Part shown: piece after piece, positions 11,644 through 22,088 of the stretch | How the letters are laid out: each line of letters begins with the position of its first letter | Numbering within the stretch: position 1 is the first letter of the stretch | Origin: Halicephalobus mephisto | Lineage: Eukaryota > Nematoda > Chromadorea > Rhabditida > Panagrolaimidae | Assembly (NCBI GenBank): GCA_009193035.1 | Contig: SWDT01000007.1 | Location: 124,001 to 188,000 of the forward strand | Reading direction: 5' to 3' | DNA: 64,000 nt | Notes under the pieces: model-generated | Seen by the model: the letters and a program-made list of their open reading frames with translations, nothing else | What the model was told of the DNA's origin: nothing | The model's database searches: none | Translations under genes and position numbers: made by a program

Positions 11644-11721
11644 GTTGAAAGTAAATTAGGATCTCGTAGGTCTGAAAATAACATAATTTTCATATACATG
11701 AAATTTTTACATCGAACTTAC

Positions 11722-11751
11722 CTTGAAGAAATGTAATTTACAATAGTACAC
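11722..11751 (-). other. Candidate 5' UTR exon of the chemoreceptor gene
   Basis: TTTTTAG acceptor, 30 nt, then CAAG|GTAAGTTCG donor. A near copy of the same sequence (TTGTAAATTACATTT, followed by AAGGTAAAAA) lies just upstream at about 11795-11835, suggesting a small duplication of the leader. Confidence 0.4.
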
Positions 11752-11989
11752 CTAAAAATAATATAATTTTAATATATGATATATGAAATTTTTACCTTAA
11801 ATGTACTTCAAAAATGTAATTTACAACAGTAGCAGGAAGTAAAAAAGAATTTCAATATATCAGTCAATATCACAGAGGAAATTTATAGATGAAGTATCTC
11901 ATTAGTCTGCTCACTCGGCAGCAGTTGTTTTCGCCAGAAATCTCGTACCTGAAAAATTAACCAGTTTATTATAATTATCGGGATATTTC

Positions 11990-12650
11990 GCGACAGAATT
12001 TGATTTAACGGTCTTTTTGGATCACTTTTAGGGAAATTAAACATATATAAAAATAAAAATTATTATTTTTAAATATTTTTACAATGGAATTAATTTAAAA
12101 CTTTTTAGACTATTTTTAGGGAAATTAAACATAAAAATTTAAAAATTATTTTCACAGCGGAAGTTAATTAAAACTTTTTAGATCATTTTTAGGTGAAATT
12201 AAACATAAATTAAAAACAAAAATTTCACCATGATTTTCAGGAATTTTCGTTGCGGGAGTTAATTTAAAACTTTTTAGACCACTTTTAGGGAAATTAAACA
12301 TATATAAAAATTTTAAAATTATTATTTTCGTTGCGAGAATTAATTTAAAATTTTTTAGATTATTTTTAGGGAAATTAAACATAAATTAAATTTAAAATTA
12401 TTATTTTCGCTGCGGGAGTTAATTTAAAATTTTTTAGATCATTTTTAGGTGAAATTAAACATAAATTAAAAACAAAAAAATTCATCACAATCTTCAGGAA
12501 TTTTCGTTGCGAGAGTTAATTTGAAATTTTTTAGACCACTTTTAGGGAAATTAAACATAAAAATTTTAAAATTATTATTTTCGCTGCGGGAGTTAATTTA
12601 AAACTTTTTAGATCATTTTTAGGTGAAATTTAAAAAAAATATCTTCAAGG
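11990..12650. repeat. ~100-bp tandem repeat
   Basis: About six to seven units with TTTTTAGATCATTTTTAGG, GGAAATTAAACATA and TTTTCGTTGCGGGAGTTAAT. No gene is seen. Confidence 0.85.
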
Positions 12651-12909
12651 ATGTTTGTGGCAAAAGTTTATTTAACATTTATAAATTATTTTTAAAATGT
12701 TTATAAAAATATTAATTACAGTCATTAGGGATTTCTAAAGTGAAAATTATTTTTTTTATCTTAGGTTTCATTTTTAGTAAAATTCCATTTTCACTTGGGA
12801 AAAAAGTCCATCACGATCATCAGGGATTTTCGTGATAAAAATAAAATTTTTTAAAAATTGTTCAAGTACAAAATTCAACTTACATAAAAACTAAAAATTT
12901 AATTATGAA

Positions 12910-13560
12910 AGATTTTCGTGTTAAGATTCTGTTTTATTTTTCGCGTCGAGACTATTTTATTTTGTTTCGTGTCGAGACTTTATTTTACTTTTCGCGTTGA
13001 GACCTTATTTTATTTTGTTTCGTGTCGAGACTTTATTTTATTTTGTTTCGTGTCGAGACTTTATTTTACGTTTCGCGTCGAGACTTAATTCAATTTTTCG
13101 TATCAAAACTATTCTATTCTATTTTCCATGTCAAAACTACTTTATATTTCGTATCAAGATTCCTATTTTATTCTGTTTCGCGTTGAGATTCTATTATATT
13201 TTTCGTGCCGAGAGTCTATTATATTTTTCGCGTTGAGATTCTGTCCTATTTTTCGCGTTGAGACTCTATTATATTTTTCGCGTTAAGACTATTATTTTGT
13301 TTCGTGTTGAGATTCTGTCCTATTTTTCGCGTTGAGATTCTATTATATTTTTCGCGGTGAGACTCTGTCCTATTTTTCGCGTTGAGACTCTATTATATTT
13401 TTCGCGTTGAGACTCTATTATAGTTTTCGCGGTGAGACTCTATTATATTTTTCGCGTTGAAACTCTGTCCTATTTTTCGCGGTGAGACTTTATCCTATTT
13501 TCCATATCAAAACTACTTTATATTTCGTGTCGAAACTTTATTTTATATTCCACGTCAGGA
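12910..13560. repeat. TTTTTCGCGTTGAGACTCTA minisatellite
   Basis: Around 20 copies of a roughly 30-bp unit in which TTCGCGTTGAGAC alternates with TTCGTGTCGAGAC, followed by T/A-rich spacer. The open frame at 12997-13236 is repeat read-through. Confidence 0.9.
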
Positions 13561-13779
13561 ACTAAATTATCACATGTCTGATGTAGGAAACACACCTGTT
13601 GAATGACTTTAAAAAATAAAATTAAGTGTCGATTTTATTTGGCACAACTAATTCCTTCAAAATTACATATATTCTTTTTCTAGATATAGTATTAAAAAGG
13701 TCAAAAATAAACTTTTATGAAATTCTAGAGCCTACAGTAATTTATGTGAAAAATTTATTTTAAAATTAATTACATATTT

Positions 13780-14005
13780 TAAAAATCAAAAATAAAATTT
13801 TTTTGCAAAATGTTCCTAACGCGAAAATTTCGAATTTTCTCAGAATCTACAGTAACTTTAAAAATTTCGATTTTTATTGTGATTATTTCATAAGTTATAT
13901 TATTCTAAAAATCAAAAATAAAATTTTTTTACAAAATGGTCCTGACGCGAAAATTTCGAATTTTCTCAGAATCTACAGTAATCTAAGGAGAAATTTTGAT
14001 TTTTA
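13780..14005. repeat. Two tandem ~115-bp copies
   Basis: Two near-identical copies share ATGGTCCTGACGCGAAAATT (first copy slightly diverged) and TCTCAGAATCTACAGTAA. They carry the dispersed GGTCCTGACGCGAA motif. Confidence 0.8.
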
Positions 14006-14389
14006 TTATTAATTCTTAATTTTAAAAAATTTCGTAACTAGTCATATTTTATAAAATTAAAATTATAAAATTTTTTAAATTTATTTTTTTACTTAATTAA
14101 AATTTTAAGTTAATTCGACCAAAAAGTATAAAAATAAAAAAATACAAACCTTATGAAATTAGAAAATGCCGTAGGGAACACTTTCAAAAAATTAATTTTT
14201 TATGTAAATTTTTTTTAGTTACAGTACTTTAAAAAATAATCCAACTAAAAAGTATAAAAATAAAAGATTATAAATCTTACGAAAAAAAAATTTTTTAAAT
14301 TAATTTTTTGTTACTTAATTGAAATATTAAGTTACTTTAACGACCACAAAATATAAAAATGAAAAAAATGATAAATCTTACGAAATAGG

Positions 14390-15260
14390 GGGAGAAAATT
14401 AAATTGGAGAAAAAATGCCGTTGGGGAGACAGTAGTCATTGTGGGGAAATTACTGTTGGGGAACAAACACCACTAGGAAGAAACTATTGTTGGAGAAAAA
14501 TGCCACTAGAAAGTAAATACTGTTGGAGAAAAATGCCACTAAGAAGAAACTATTGTTAAGGAGGAATTACTGTTGAAGAAAAATACCGTTGGAAAACAAA
14601 TACCGTTAAAGAGGAACTATTGCTGAAGAAAAATACCGTTAAGGAGGAACTATTGTTAAGGAGGAACTATCGCTATGGAACAAATGCCGCTGAAAAGTAA
14701 ATACTGTTGGGGAACAAGTGCCATCAAAGAACTATTGTTAGGGAGGAATTACTGTTGAGGAGGAACTATTGCTGAAGGGAAATACCATTAAGGAGGAACT
14801 ATTGTTAAGGAGGAATTACTGTGGAAGAAAAATGCCACTGAAAAGCAAATACCATTAAGGAGGAATTACTGTTAAAGGAAAATGCCGCTGGGGAGGAACT
14901 ATTATTGATAAGTAAATGCTCTTGAAAGTAAATGCCAATAAGGAACAAATACCGCTAGGGAGGAACTATTGCCGGGGAACAATTATCTTTGGGGAGTGAA
15001 TGCCATCAGAGAGGAGTTGTTCCTGAGAAGCAAATGCCGCTAAAAAGTAAATATTGCTGGGGAACAAATACCGACAAGAAGTGCCACTGAAAAAAACTAT
15101 TTTTGGGAAGTAAGTGCCGCTGGGGAAGTAACCGTCGCTGAAGAGGAAACATTACTAAAAAAGAAAAGTTTCTGGAGAGGAAATGCCGCCGGGGAGGAGA
15201 CATTTCTGAAGAAGAACTATCGCTGGAGAAGTAAGTGCCGCTGGGGAAGTAACCGTCTCC
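14390..15260. repeat. Purine-rich minisatellite, ~20-bp units
   Basis: Long array of variants of GAGGAACTATTGCTGAAG, AAAATGCCGCTGAAAAG and TAAATACTGTTGGGGAAC. Strongly purine-biased on the plus strand. No gene is supported; the minus-strand open frame 15006-15203 is repeat. Confidence 0.85.
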
Positions 15261-15299
15261 GAAGACTGCCTACCGTATATTCGAAAAATGCGAGAAAGA

Positions 15300-15480
15300 C
15301 CTTCCTTGACTCGTTCCGGACTCGAACCAGCCACAGACTGACGTGCAAGTCAAACTGAAGCTAAACGGATTAGAATTTGACTCTGTTCTGCAGTCGAGCC
15401 TCCGAATCGTCAGCTGATTGGGCGGTGCCTTAGGCATTCACGTGGGTCTTCGGACGGGTTGGACTCCATCTTATGCACCT
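15300..15480 (-). mobile_element. Possible tRNA-derived SINE
   Basis: On the minus strand a B-box-like GGTTCGAGTCC (about 15315-15330) is preceded by an A-box-like TAGCTTCAG, with partial 7-bp acceptor complementarity (ATCCGTT with AACGAGT), but the D arm appears truncated. The neighbouring CTTAGGCATTC region resembles 34320-34390 (TTTGGGCATTC), suggesting a dispersed family. It is not an intact tRNA gene. Confidence 0.35.
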
Positions 15481-15754
15481 AAAAAACCATGACTTGAAGT
15501 ACAGTATCCCCGACAAACCCGGGTTCCATTTTGTAAAAATTAAAACTTATCGTTGAAAATTAAAATTTGGATTTTTCGCGTTAAAAAACATCTATAATTT
15601 TTTAATTTCAAAAATCTGTTTTATCTAAATTGACAGTTGAAATTTAGGGAAATTTTTTAAATTTAAAAATAATTTACAAGTTGAATCTTAACATGGAAAA
15701 TTAGAATTTCGACTTTGAATTTTGATTATCGACTTTGATATTATGAAATTTCGA

Positions 15755-16055
15755 CTTTTTCGTGTTAAGACACATCCCATAAGTCTAGTCTAGATCGAGA
15801 AAAGTTAAATAAAATAAAGTATAACTTTTTGTAATAAAAAATCGAAAATTTCTCAACACGAAAAATTTTAATTTTAATTTTAACGTTGACTGTTCACTTT
15901 GATAAAAATTAACATCAAATTTTCGTGTTAAGACACATCCCATAAGAAAAGTCTAGATTGAGAAAAGTTAAATAAAATAAAGTATAACTTTTTGTAATAA
16001 AAAATCGAAAATTTCTCAACACGAAAAATTTTAATTTTAATTTTAATTTTGAACT
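15755..16055. repeat. Two tandem ~150-bp copies
   Basis: Copies share CGTGTTAAGACACATCCCAT, AAATAAAGTATAACTTTTTG and TTTCTCAACACGAAAAATTT. The flanks (15480-15755 and 16055-16440) are AT-rich with no gene signal. Confidence 0.85.
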
Positions 16056-16439
16056 TTGATCATCAACTTTGATAAAAATAAAAGTCAAATTTTCAAATTT
16101 ATTATTTAAAAAATAAAATTCACAAAATTTAAAATACTAATTTTGTTTAAAAATTAAACTTCATTTTTTAATTAAAATTTTTTTAACAATTCAAATTTCT
16201 CAATAAGCCTAATTTTCAATGTCTAAAATTTTGTCGGATATCTTTAATCTTTTTAAACTAGAACTTTAGTTTTTTCAACATACTGTAAAAAATCTATAAA
16301 AATTTTTCAATTTTTCCAAGCCCTCAGGGCATTTTAAAAAAGTTTATTTATCATCTTTTTAAACAGTAATCTTACATTTCAGGATTACTGTAATTTAAAA
16401 TTTTATTATTTCAAAAAAAATAAAAATTATTCATATTTT

Positions 16440-16645
16440 TAAAAAAATAAAATTGTTTAAATTCAAAAAAAAATAAAATTGTTTAAATTCAAAAAAAATA
16501 AAAATTATTTAAATTTAAAAAAAAATAAAAATTATCCAAATTTAAAAAAAATAAAATTATTTAAATTTAAAAAAAAATTAAAATTATTTAAATTTTTAAA
16601 ATTAAAATTATTTAAATTTTTAAAATTAAAAAATTGTTTAAATTT
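16440..16645. repeat. AAAATTATTTAAATTTAAAA repeat
   Basis: Low-complexity units of about 26 bp; the Lys/Asn/Leu-rich frame through it is not a protein. Confidence 0.85.
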
Positions 16646-16959
16646 AAAATTTTCTTACTCAAATACAGTAATCTGAGAAAACTTTATTTTCCCCCAAAAA
16701 TCCCACTCAATATTGAATTTCCAAAAACTTTTTCCACTTGTTTACTTCCAAATGATAAAAAATCGAAACCATACAATATTAACATCACGAATCTAACAAA
16801 GAGATCATCCATAAAGGACCATTAACCAAACAAGTTCTCAAAAACCAAATCAACCATTGTTCTTCGACACCAGTACTTTCCATAATTTCCTTCAAATTCC
16901 ACTAAAAAACCACTTTTAAAATTAACAGTCGATTCATTTTTCAATTTTAAAATTATCCT

Positions 16960-19900
16960 TTAATCTTCATCACTACTGAGAATCTCCCCTTCTGACAATT
17001 CACTTTCATCCACAACTCTTTTCGGTTTTTTAACTTTCGACGTTTCTTCATTACTTTTATCCTGTTTTTCCGGACTTGGATTTCTTTTTCTTTCTTGATT
17101 TTCTCTCGTCGGCGAATATCTCCTTTGTCCTCTTCCGTAGTTGGATCTATTAGTTCCATTTCTATTCTGTTGTTGTCCATTATAATTCGACCTTCTATCC
17201 CTATTCCGATCCATACTATTTCTATCATTTCTAAATCCATCTCTTGCAAAATTTTTCCTATCACGATTTCCTTGATCTCTCCAATTTTGTTGTTGAGGTT
17301 GAGAAATTTGATTTTGTTGATGAATCGGTGGTCCAAGTAACGATGGAAACGGTGCAGAAACTGGAGGTGGTTCATTCCTTTTCTAAAATTACACAATTAT
17401 GGAATAATTTTTAAAAATTTTAATTCCTGCAAAAATAAAAAAGAAAATGAGTCAATTTCCATGCCAAATTACCGCATTTACCATTTCTTCATTCTTAAAA
17501 AACTTATTCATCTTTACGCAAAAATCCCAAAGAAATTTCTCAAACAAAAAATAATAAAAATTCAAAAATTAACTCCCAAATTTAAAATTTTCCACTCTAA
17601 TTTTAGATAAAAAAACAAAAATTTAAATTTCCAAAACTATTTCAAAAATTAACTCCCAAATTTAAAATTTTCCATTTTAATTTTAGATAAAAAAATTTAA
17701 ATTTCCAAAATTATTTCCAAAACTATTTCAAAAATTAATTTTCAAACTTAAAATTTTCTACTTTAATTTTAGATAAAAAATAAAAATTACTTCCTCATGT
17801 AAGAATCAAATTAGTTCCCACCACATCTTTAATAAGCATACGGTAGCAAGTTTCATGACAATTCGTACTTTGGCATATAATTATATTTCATAATCATCGA
17901 TTTTTAAATAAATTCAGTTTAATCCTAATTCCTCAACATCATTCAATTACCAATATTACAATCCTAATTATAATTTCTATTAAGTATTTAAAAACTTACA
18001 TTTAATTGTTCAAAATGATCATTAACCACCGATATAGACACATCTATATCGTTCAATTTCAATAATTTCCTTTCTGCCGATACCAAACTTTCATTCAATC
18101 CAGTTGCTAATGCATTAAATATCGTTGCTTTAATCCCAGATTCCACTCCTCTTAACATTCTTTGTCTATCCGATTCTTCTTTAAAAATTTCATTGACCAA
18201 TCTACTTGCTTGTCTCGTATTTTCCGGTACCATAACAGGCATATTTTTCTTAATATCCATATAATCATCCAAATTTTTATAATACAATATATACGGATCT
18301 GCCCATTTTGATAAAAAATTAATTCTTTTTAATGGAATAAACGGTCTATCACATGTATAATTTTCCATTGGTGAATTAGTTCCAAGTTTTGCTTCCATTG
18401 TCATAGGCAATACATCATATTGTGATGGATAACAACCACCAAGTGTAAACGATCTTCTCAATTCCATTAATATAAATCCAAGTCTATTACCACCAATATA
18501 TGCAGGTCTAATATATATTGGTTGTAAAAAAACATTTATTAATTCATTAACATCACTTTGAGATTCTTGAAATAATCTTCTAAATTCTTTTTCTCTTAAT
18601 CCACATGTCAATTCACATTCAATTGTTGAATATCTCGAACAATAAACCATTAAAGCATCTTCAGTTTCTAACAAAACTCTCAAAATTGCCGGATGTTGCA
18701 TAAACATCAATCCCAACGCCGTTTTAATCAATTTATGTCTTTCCATCATATAATAATGTTTAATTTTTTCCATTGATATATTCAATTCATTATTAATATA
18801 ATCATTAAATCGATACCATACATCCGCTCCATCGAGATAACTCATAAATTCCTCTTCCATTGATGCTTTAATCCCAAAAAATCTACAAGAATAAAGAATA
18901 ACATAATGAATCGGGGTCGGCAAAGTCAAATCCTGATTGACAACTATTTTAACTGGATAAAATGGATGAAAAATACTTTCTGGAGTAAAACACACAATAT
19001 TATTACTCGGTCCCATTCGTTGAATATTCACTTCCGGAGGAGATATCAAAGGATACGGCGTGTACTGAGTTGTATGGTATTTTTTTCTCAATTCCATTAA
19101 TAAAATACCCGTTTTATTTTTTCCCAAATGTTTCAAAGTCGGTGGAGCTTCTTTCTTTCCCGTCATAATATCAGCAAGGAGATCAATATCAAATTTAGAT
19201 TTCGTCAATAAATGTTGAAGTTCATACTCATTTGTGTTCACAGTCCAAACATCATCACCATATGCTAAAAATCAAAAATAATACATTTCAAAACTTAAAT
19301 TACAAACTACAAAAAAACATAGGATTACAAGTTGCCCAGACAAATTTAAAAAATGGATAACTTGTCCAATTTTCTCATGATAATCCTAGAAAAAAATTAA
19401 CTTTGGCAAAGCAAGAATAAATATAAATTCTCTCATCAAAAAATAAATCACTTCAAAATATTTCAACTAAGGTTGTCATTGAGAAAATTGACTGGACAAT
19501 TTACTCGGACAAATTATAACCCTAAAGAAACCTAATTTTTCAGTAAAAACTGCACTAAAATGTCCTTATCACCTTTCCTATCTTATTACACTATATAAAA
19601 ATTTCAAAAACTTACGATTACATTCAACCAAAAACGCATTTCCTGTACTTAATAACAATTTTTGAAGTTCAATATCCTTCGATACCTTATGTTTCATTGC
19701 TGTTTGTCTCCATCTATCCAACTTTCCTATTTTCCTTTTAATTTCATCATCTTCTATTTCCAATTCATCCATAATTTTCCCCGCCACATGTCTCACATCC
19801 GCCGGTTGCGGTACAGATCTAATTTTCTGAATACATGTTTCATCCGCTCCAAAACCATCTAGTAATTTTTCAAATGCATAATGTTCTACAGATCTGAATG

Positions 19901-21396
19901 ATTTTTCTTTAACTTCAAAAGTACATTTATAATAATTACTTAACGGCTTCAAAATACCCTGAAAAACAAAATTATTAAAAAATAATAAATTCTCATAAAA
20001 ACCATTTCAAAAAATTCTTCATATAAAAAGTGCTTTAAAAAGTAAATTTGCATAAAAAATATTTTAAAAAGTAACTTCCTATATAAAACATTTCAAAAAA
20101 GTAAATTTTCACACAAAAACATTTTTAAAAAAGTGATTTTTTGGGTAAAAATATCTTTAAAATATAAATTTCTACAAAAACATTTTTAAAAAAGTGATTT
20201 TTCAGGTAAAAATATCTTTAAAATATAAATTTTTACACAAAAACATTTTTAAAAAAGTGATTTTTTAGGTAAAAATATAAATTTTCACACAAAAACATTT
20301 TAAAAAAGTGAATTTTTACAGAAAAATTTCAAATTTTGTATATAAAAACATTAAAAAAACAAAACTTACAGACAAACTCATTATATGCGAACTTGCTGTA
20401 ATCTTCATAGGTTGATCATCCATATCCGTCGATAACCCTTGAAACGTAAATTCCTTATTTTTCAACAATTTCAATCTTTCTGTTTCATTCGCTTCAAATC
20501 TCAAATACATAAGCAAAAATCCCACTTGATTTTGTCCAATTGCCTTAGGCCTTACGTGTTCATTCAGCATCCAATCACTTAAATCCTGCATTTTGTAATT
20601 TCCTGCTTTGTAAAAATCCACAAAACTACTGTCTGACATTCCAATTCCCATTTCCGGATCTTTCGGATCACATACAATTAACAACGCATCATTTGTTTGT
20701 TTTAAATTACTTTTAAAATTTTCATCTTGTTCTGCTCTAATTTTGTAACCTTCTAGTAAAAATGCTTGTCTCCAATTCTGAATATACGGCGCCAATGATG
20801 TTAAATCTTGTCCTGTTGGCAAATTCCCCTCAATCAACTGCAATGCTCTTGCAACAACATTCGTCGGAGGAGTAGACAACAAATCTATTAAATGTTCTTC
20901 ATGAAGCTGCAATTGCGTAAGAATTCTCGAATAAGCATAATGAATAACGCTCGGAAATCTGTAAAAAGTATTTTTACATATAAAAAACTAAAATTAACTC
21001 TTTCACATCTAAAAAAACCTGAAAAATGAACTTTTCCATATATCAAAAAACTAAAAAGTTGATATTTTAGATATAAAACCTTTAAAAATTAACTTCTTCA
21101 TATATCAAAAAACTAAAAAGTTGATTTTTTAGATATAAAACCTTTAAAAAAATAATTTTCTTATATAAAAACTTTAAAAAATTCACCTTTTTACATATAA
21201 AAAACTTTAAAAAATAATTTTCTTATATAAAAACCTAATAAATTAATTTTTCACATATATAAAAACTTAAAAATTACCGTTTTCCATCATGTTTTAAAGT
21301 AGACGAATAACCAGGATGAAGAAGATCTTCTTCATCCCCAATGAGGACCACTTTAGCCAAATCTAGCTGACCTGTCGTTTCCTGGGTTGATTCCAT
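16960..21396 (-). CDS. Protein with three NADAR-like units and an R/N/Q-rich tail
   Basis: Predicted 912-residue protein in five exons: 21396-21278, 20958-20370, 19958-19616, 19264-18000 and 17382-16960; every junction keeps frame. NADAR (YbiA-like) domains bind or hydrolyse ADP-ribose- or ribose-phosphate-linked substrates. Three units are visible, each ending in the family's G-N-x-x-G-x-x-L-M-x-x-R helix: GQNQVGFLLMYLR (about 181-193), GKNKTGILLMELR (about 398-410) and GGNRLGFILMELR (about 608-620). The unit 2 start has the classic PLSNYY and SVEHYAF (Glu261-His262); units 1 and 3 have Ile for this Glu (SVIHYAY, PTPIHYV). Unit 1 keeps GIG, which units 2 and 3 lack. The C-terminal 140 residues are Arg/Asn/Gln-rich and end in an acidic patch (ELSEGEILSSDED), suggesting nucleic-acid or RNP association. 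The ATG follows TTTTTTAG, a likely trans-splice acceptor. Confidence 0.78.
19310..19525. mobile_element. MITE-like foldback in NADAR-gene intron 3
   Basis: The left arm (ACAAGTTGCCCAGACAAATT ... GGATAACTTGTCC) and the right arm (TGGACAATTTACTCGGACAA) are partly complementary, with CTAAGGTTGTCATTGAGAAA nearby. The same family occurs in ryanodine-receptor intron sequence at 49745-49835 and 50205-50290. Confidence 0.55.
20000..20335. repeat. ~60-bp tandem repeat in NADAR-gene intron 2
   Basis: Units contain AAAAACATTTTAAAAAAGTG and TTTTTTAGGTAAAAATAT. The repeat fills most of the intron 19959-20369. Confidence 0.85.
20985..21272. repeat. ~60-bp tandem repeat in NADAR-gene intron 1
   Basis: Units contain AACTAAAAAGTTGATTTTTT and AGATATAAAACCTTTAAAAA. 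It fills the intron 20959-21277. Confidence 0.8.
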
Positions 21397-22088
21397 CTAA
21401 AAAATCATTCAAAAAAACATTCAAAAATTAATTAAATAATTTCTGGATTAAAAAAAACCAGTTTAAAATTCCACCATAACAAATTAAAAATTTTAAAAAT
21501 CGGAATGTAATAATATTTAAGCAATCTGCACAGAAAATAAAAGCATATTTGGGATAAATCTCATAAGTAAATCTTATAAAACAAGATTCAAGTACAGTAC
21601 GAGAAAATTAAACTTCAGATAAAGGTCCAAAATGGCATTTTTGTCTTTTTCCTCCTTAACTGTCGTAAATTCATATATAAAATTCCAAGCCAAAATCCAA
21701 AAAATCAATTTTCAAAAAAAACACAATTTTTCAAATTTGCTAAAATTCAAAAAATCATTTAAAAAATAACATTTTTAAAAATACAATTTCCAAAAAATAC
21801 ACAAATTTTAAAACTTGATAGAAAAATTAATTTAAAAAATCTTGAAAAATTAATTTTTCCAAGTTTTCAAAAATTTCAAAAACCTTTTTAAAATTTTTTT
21901 AAAGTTGAAAAAAAACTTAAATTTCTATCAATTTTCAAAAATCCAAAAAAATCGGAGAAAAAAAATTTAAAAAAGCCAAATTTTACCTGTTTTTTACGTT
22001 TCTCTTACTGTTAAACAATAAAAATTAGAATTTTTCATTAAAAATATTATGGCTTCTTTTGATTAAAATGACAAACTGAATTCTACCC
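21397..22088. other. Intergenic gap between PPP1R21-like and NADAR-like genes
   Basis: A 692-bp AT-rich interval with no coding signal. It would hold the 3' UTR of the upstream gene and the outron or promoter of the NADAR-like gene. Confidence 0.6.

Noticed and set aside
14390..15260. Regular purine-rich array considered as a CRISPR-like or coding repeat
   Set aside because: Units are about 20 bp, variable and contiguous with no unique spacers; a eukaryotic minisatellite explains it.
15300..15400. tRNA gene on the minus strand
   Set aside because: B-box-like sequence is good but the D arm is missing and the acceptor pairing is imperfect, so at most a tRNA-derived relic.
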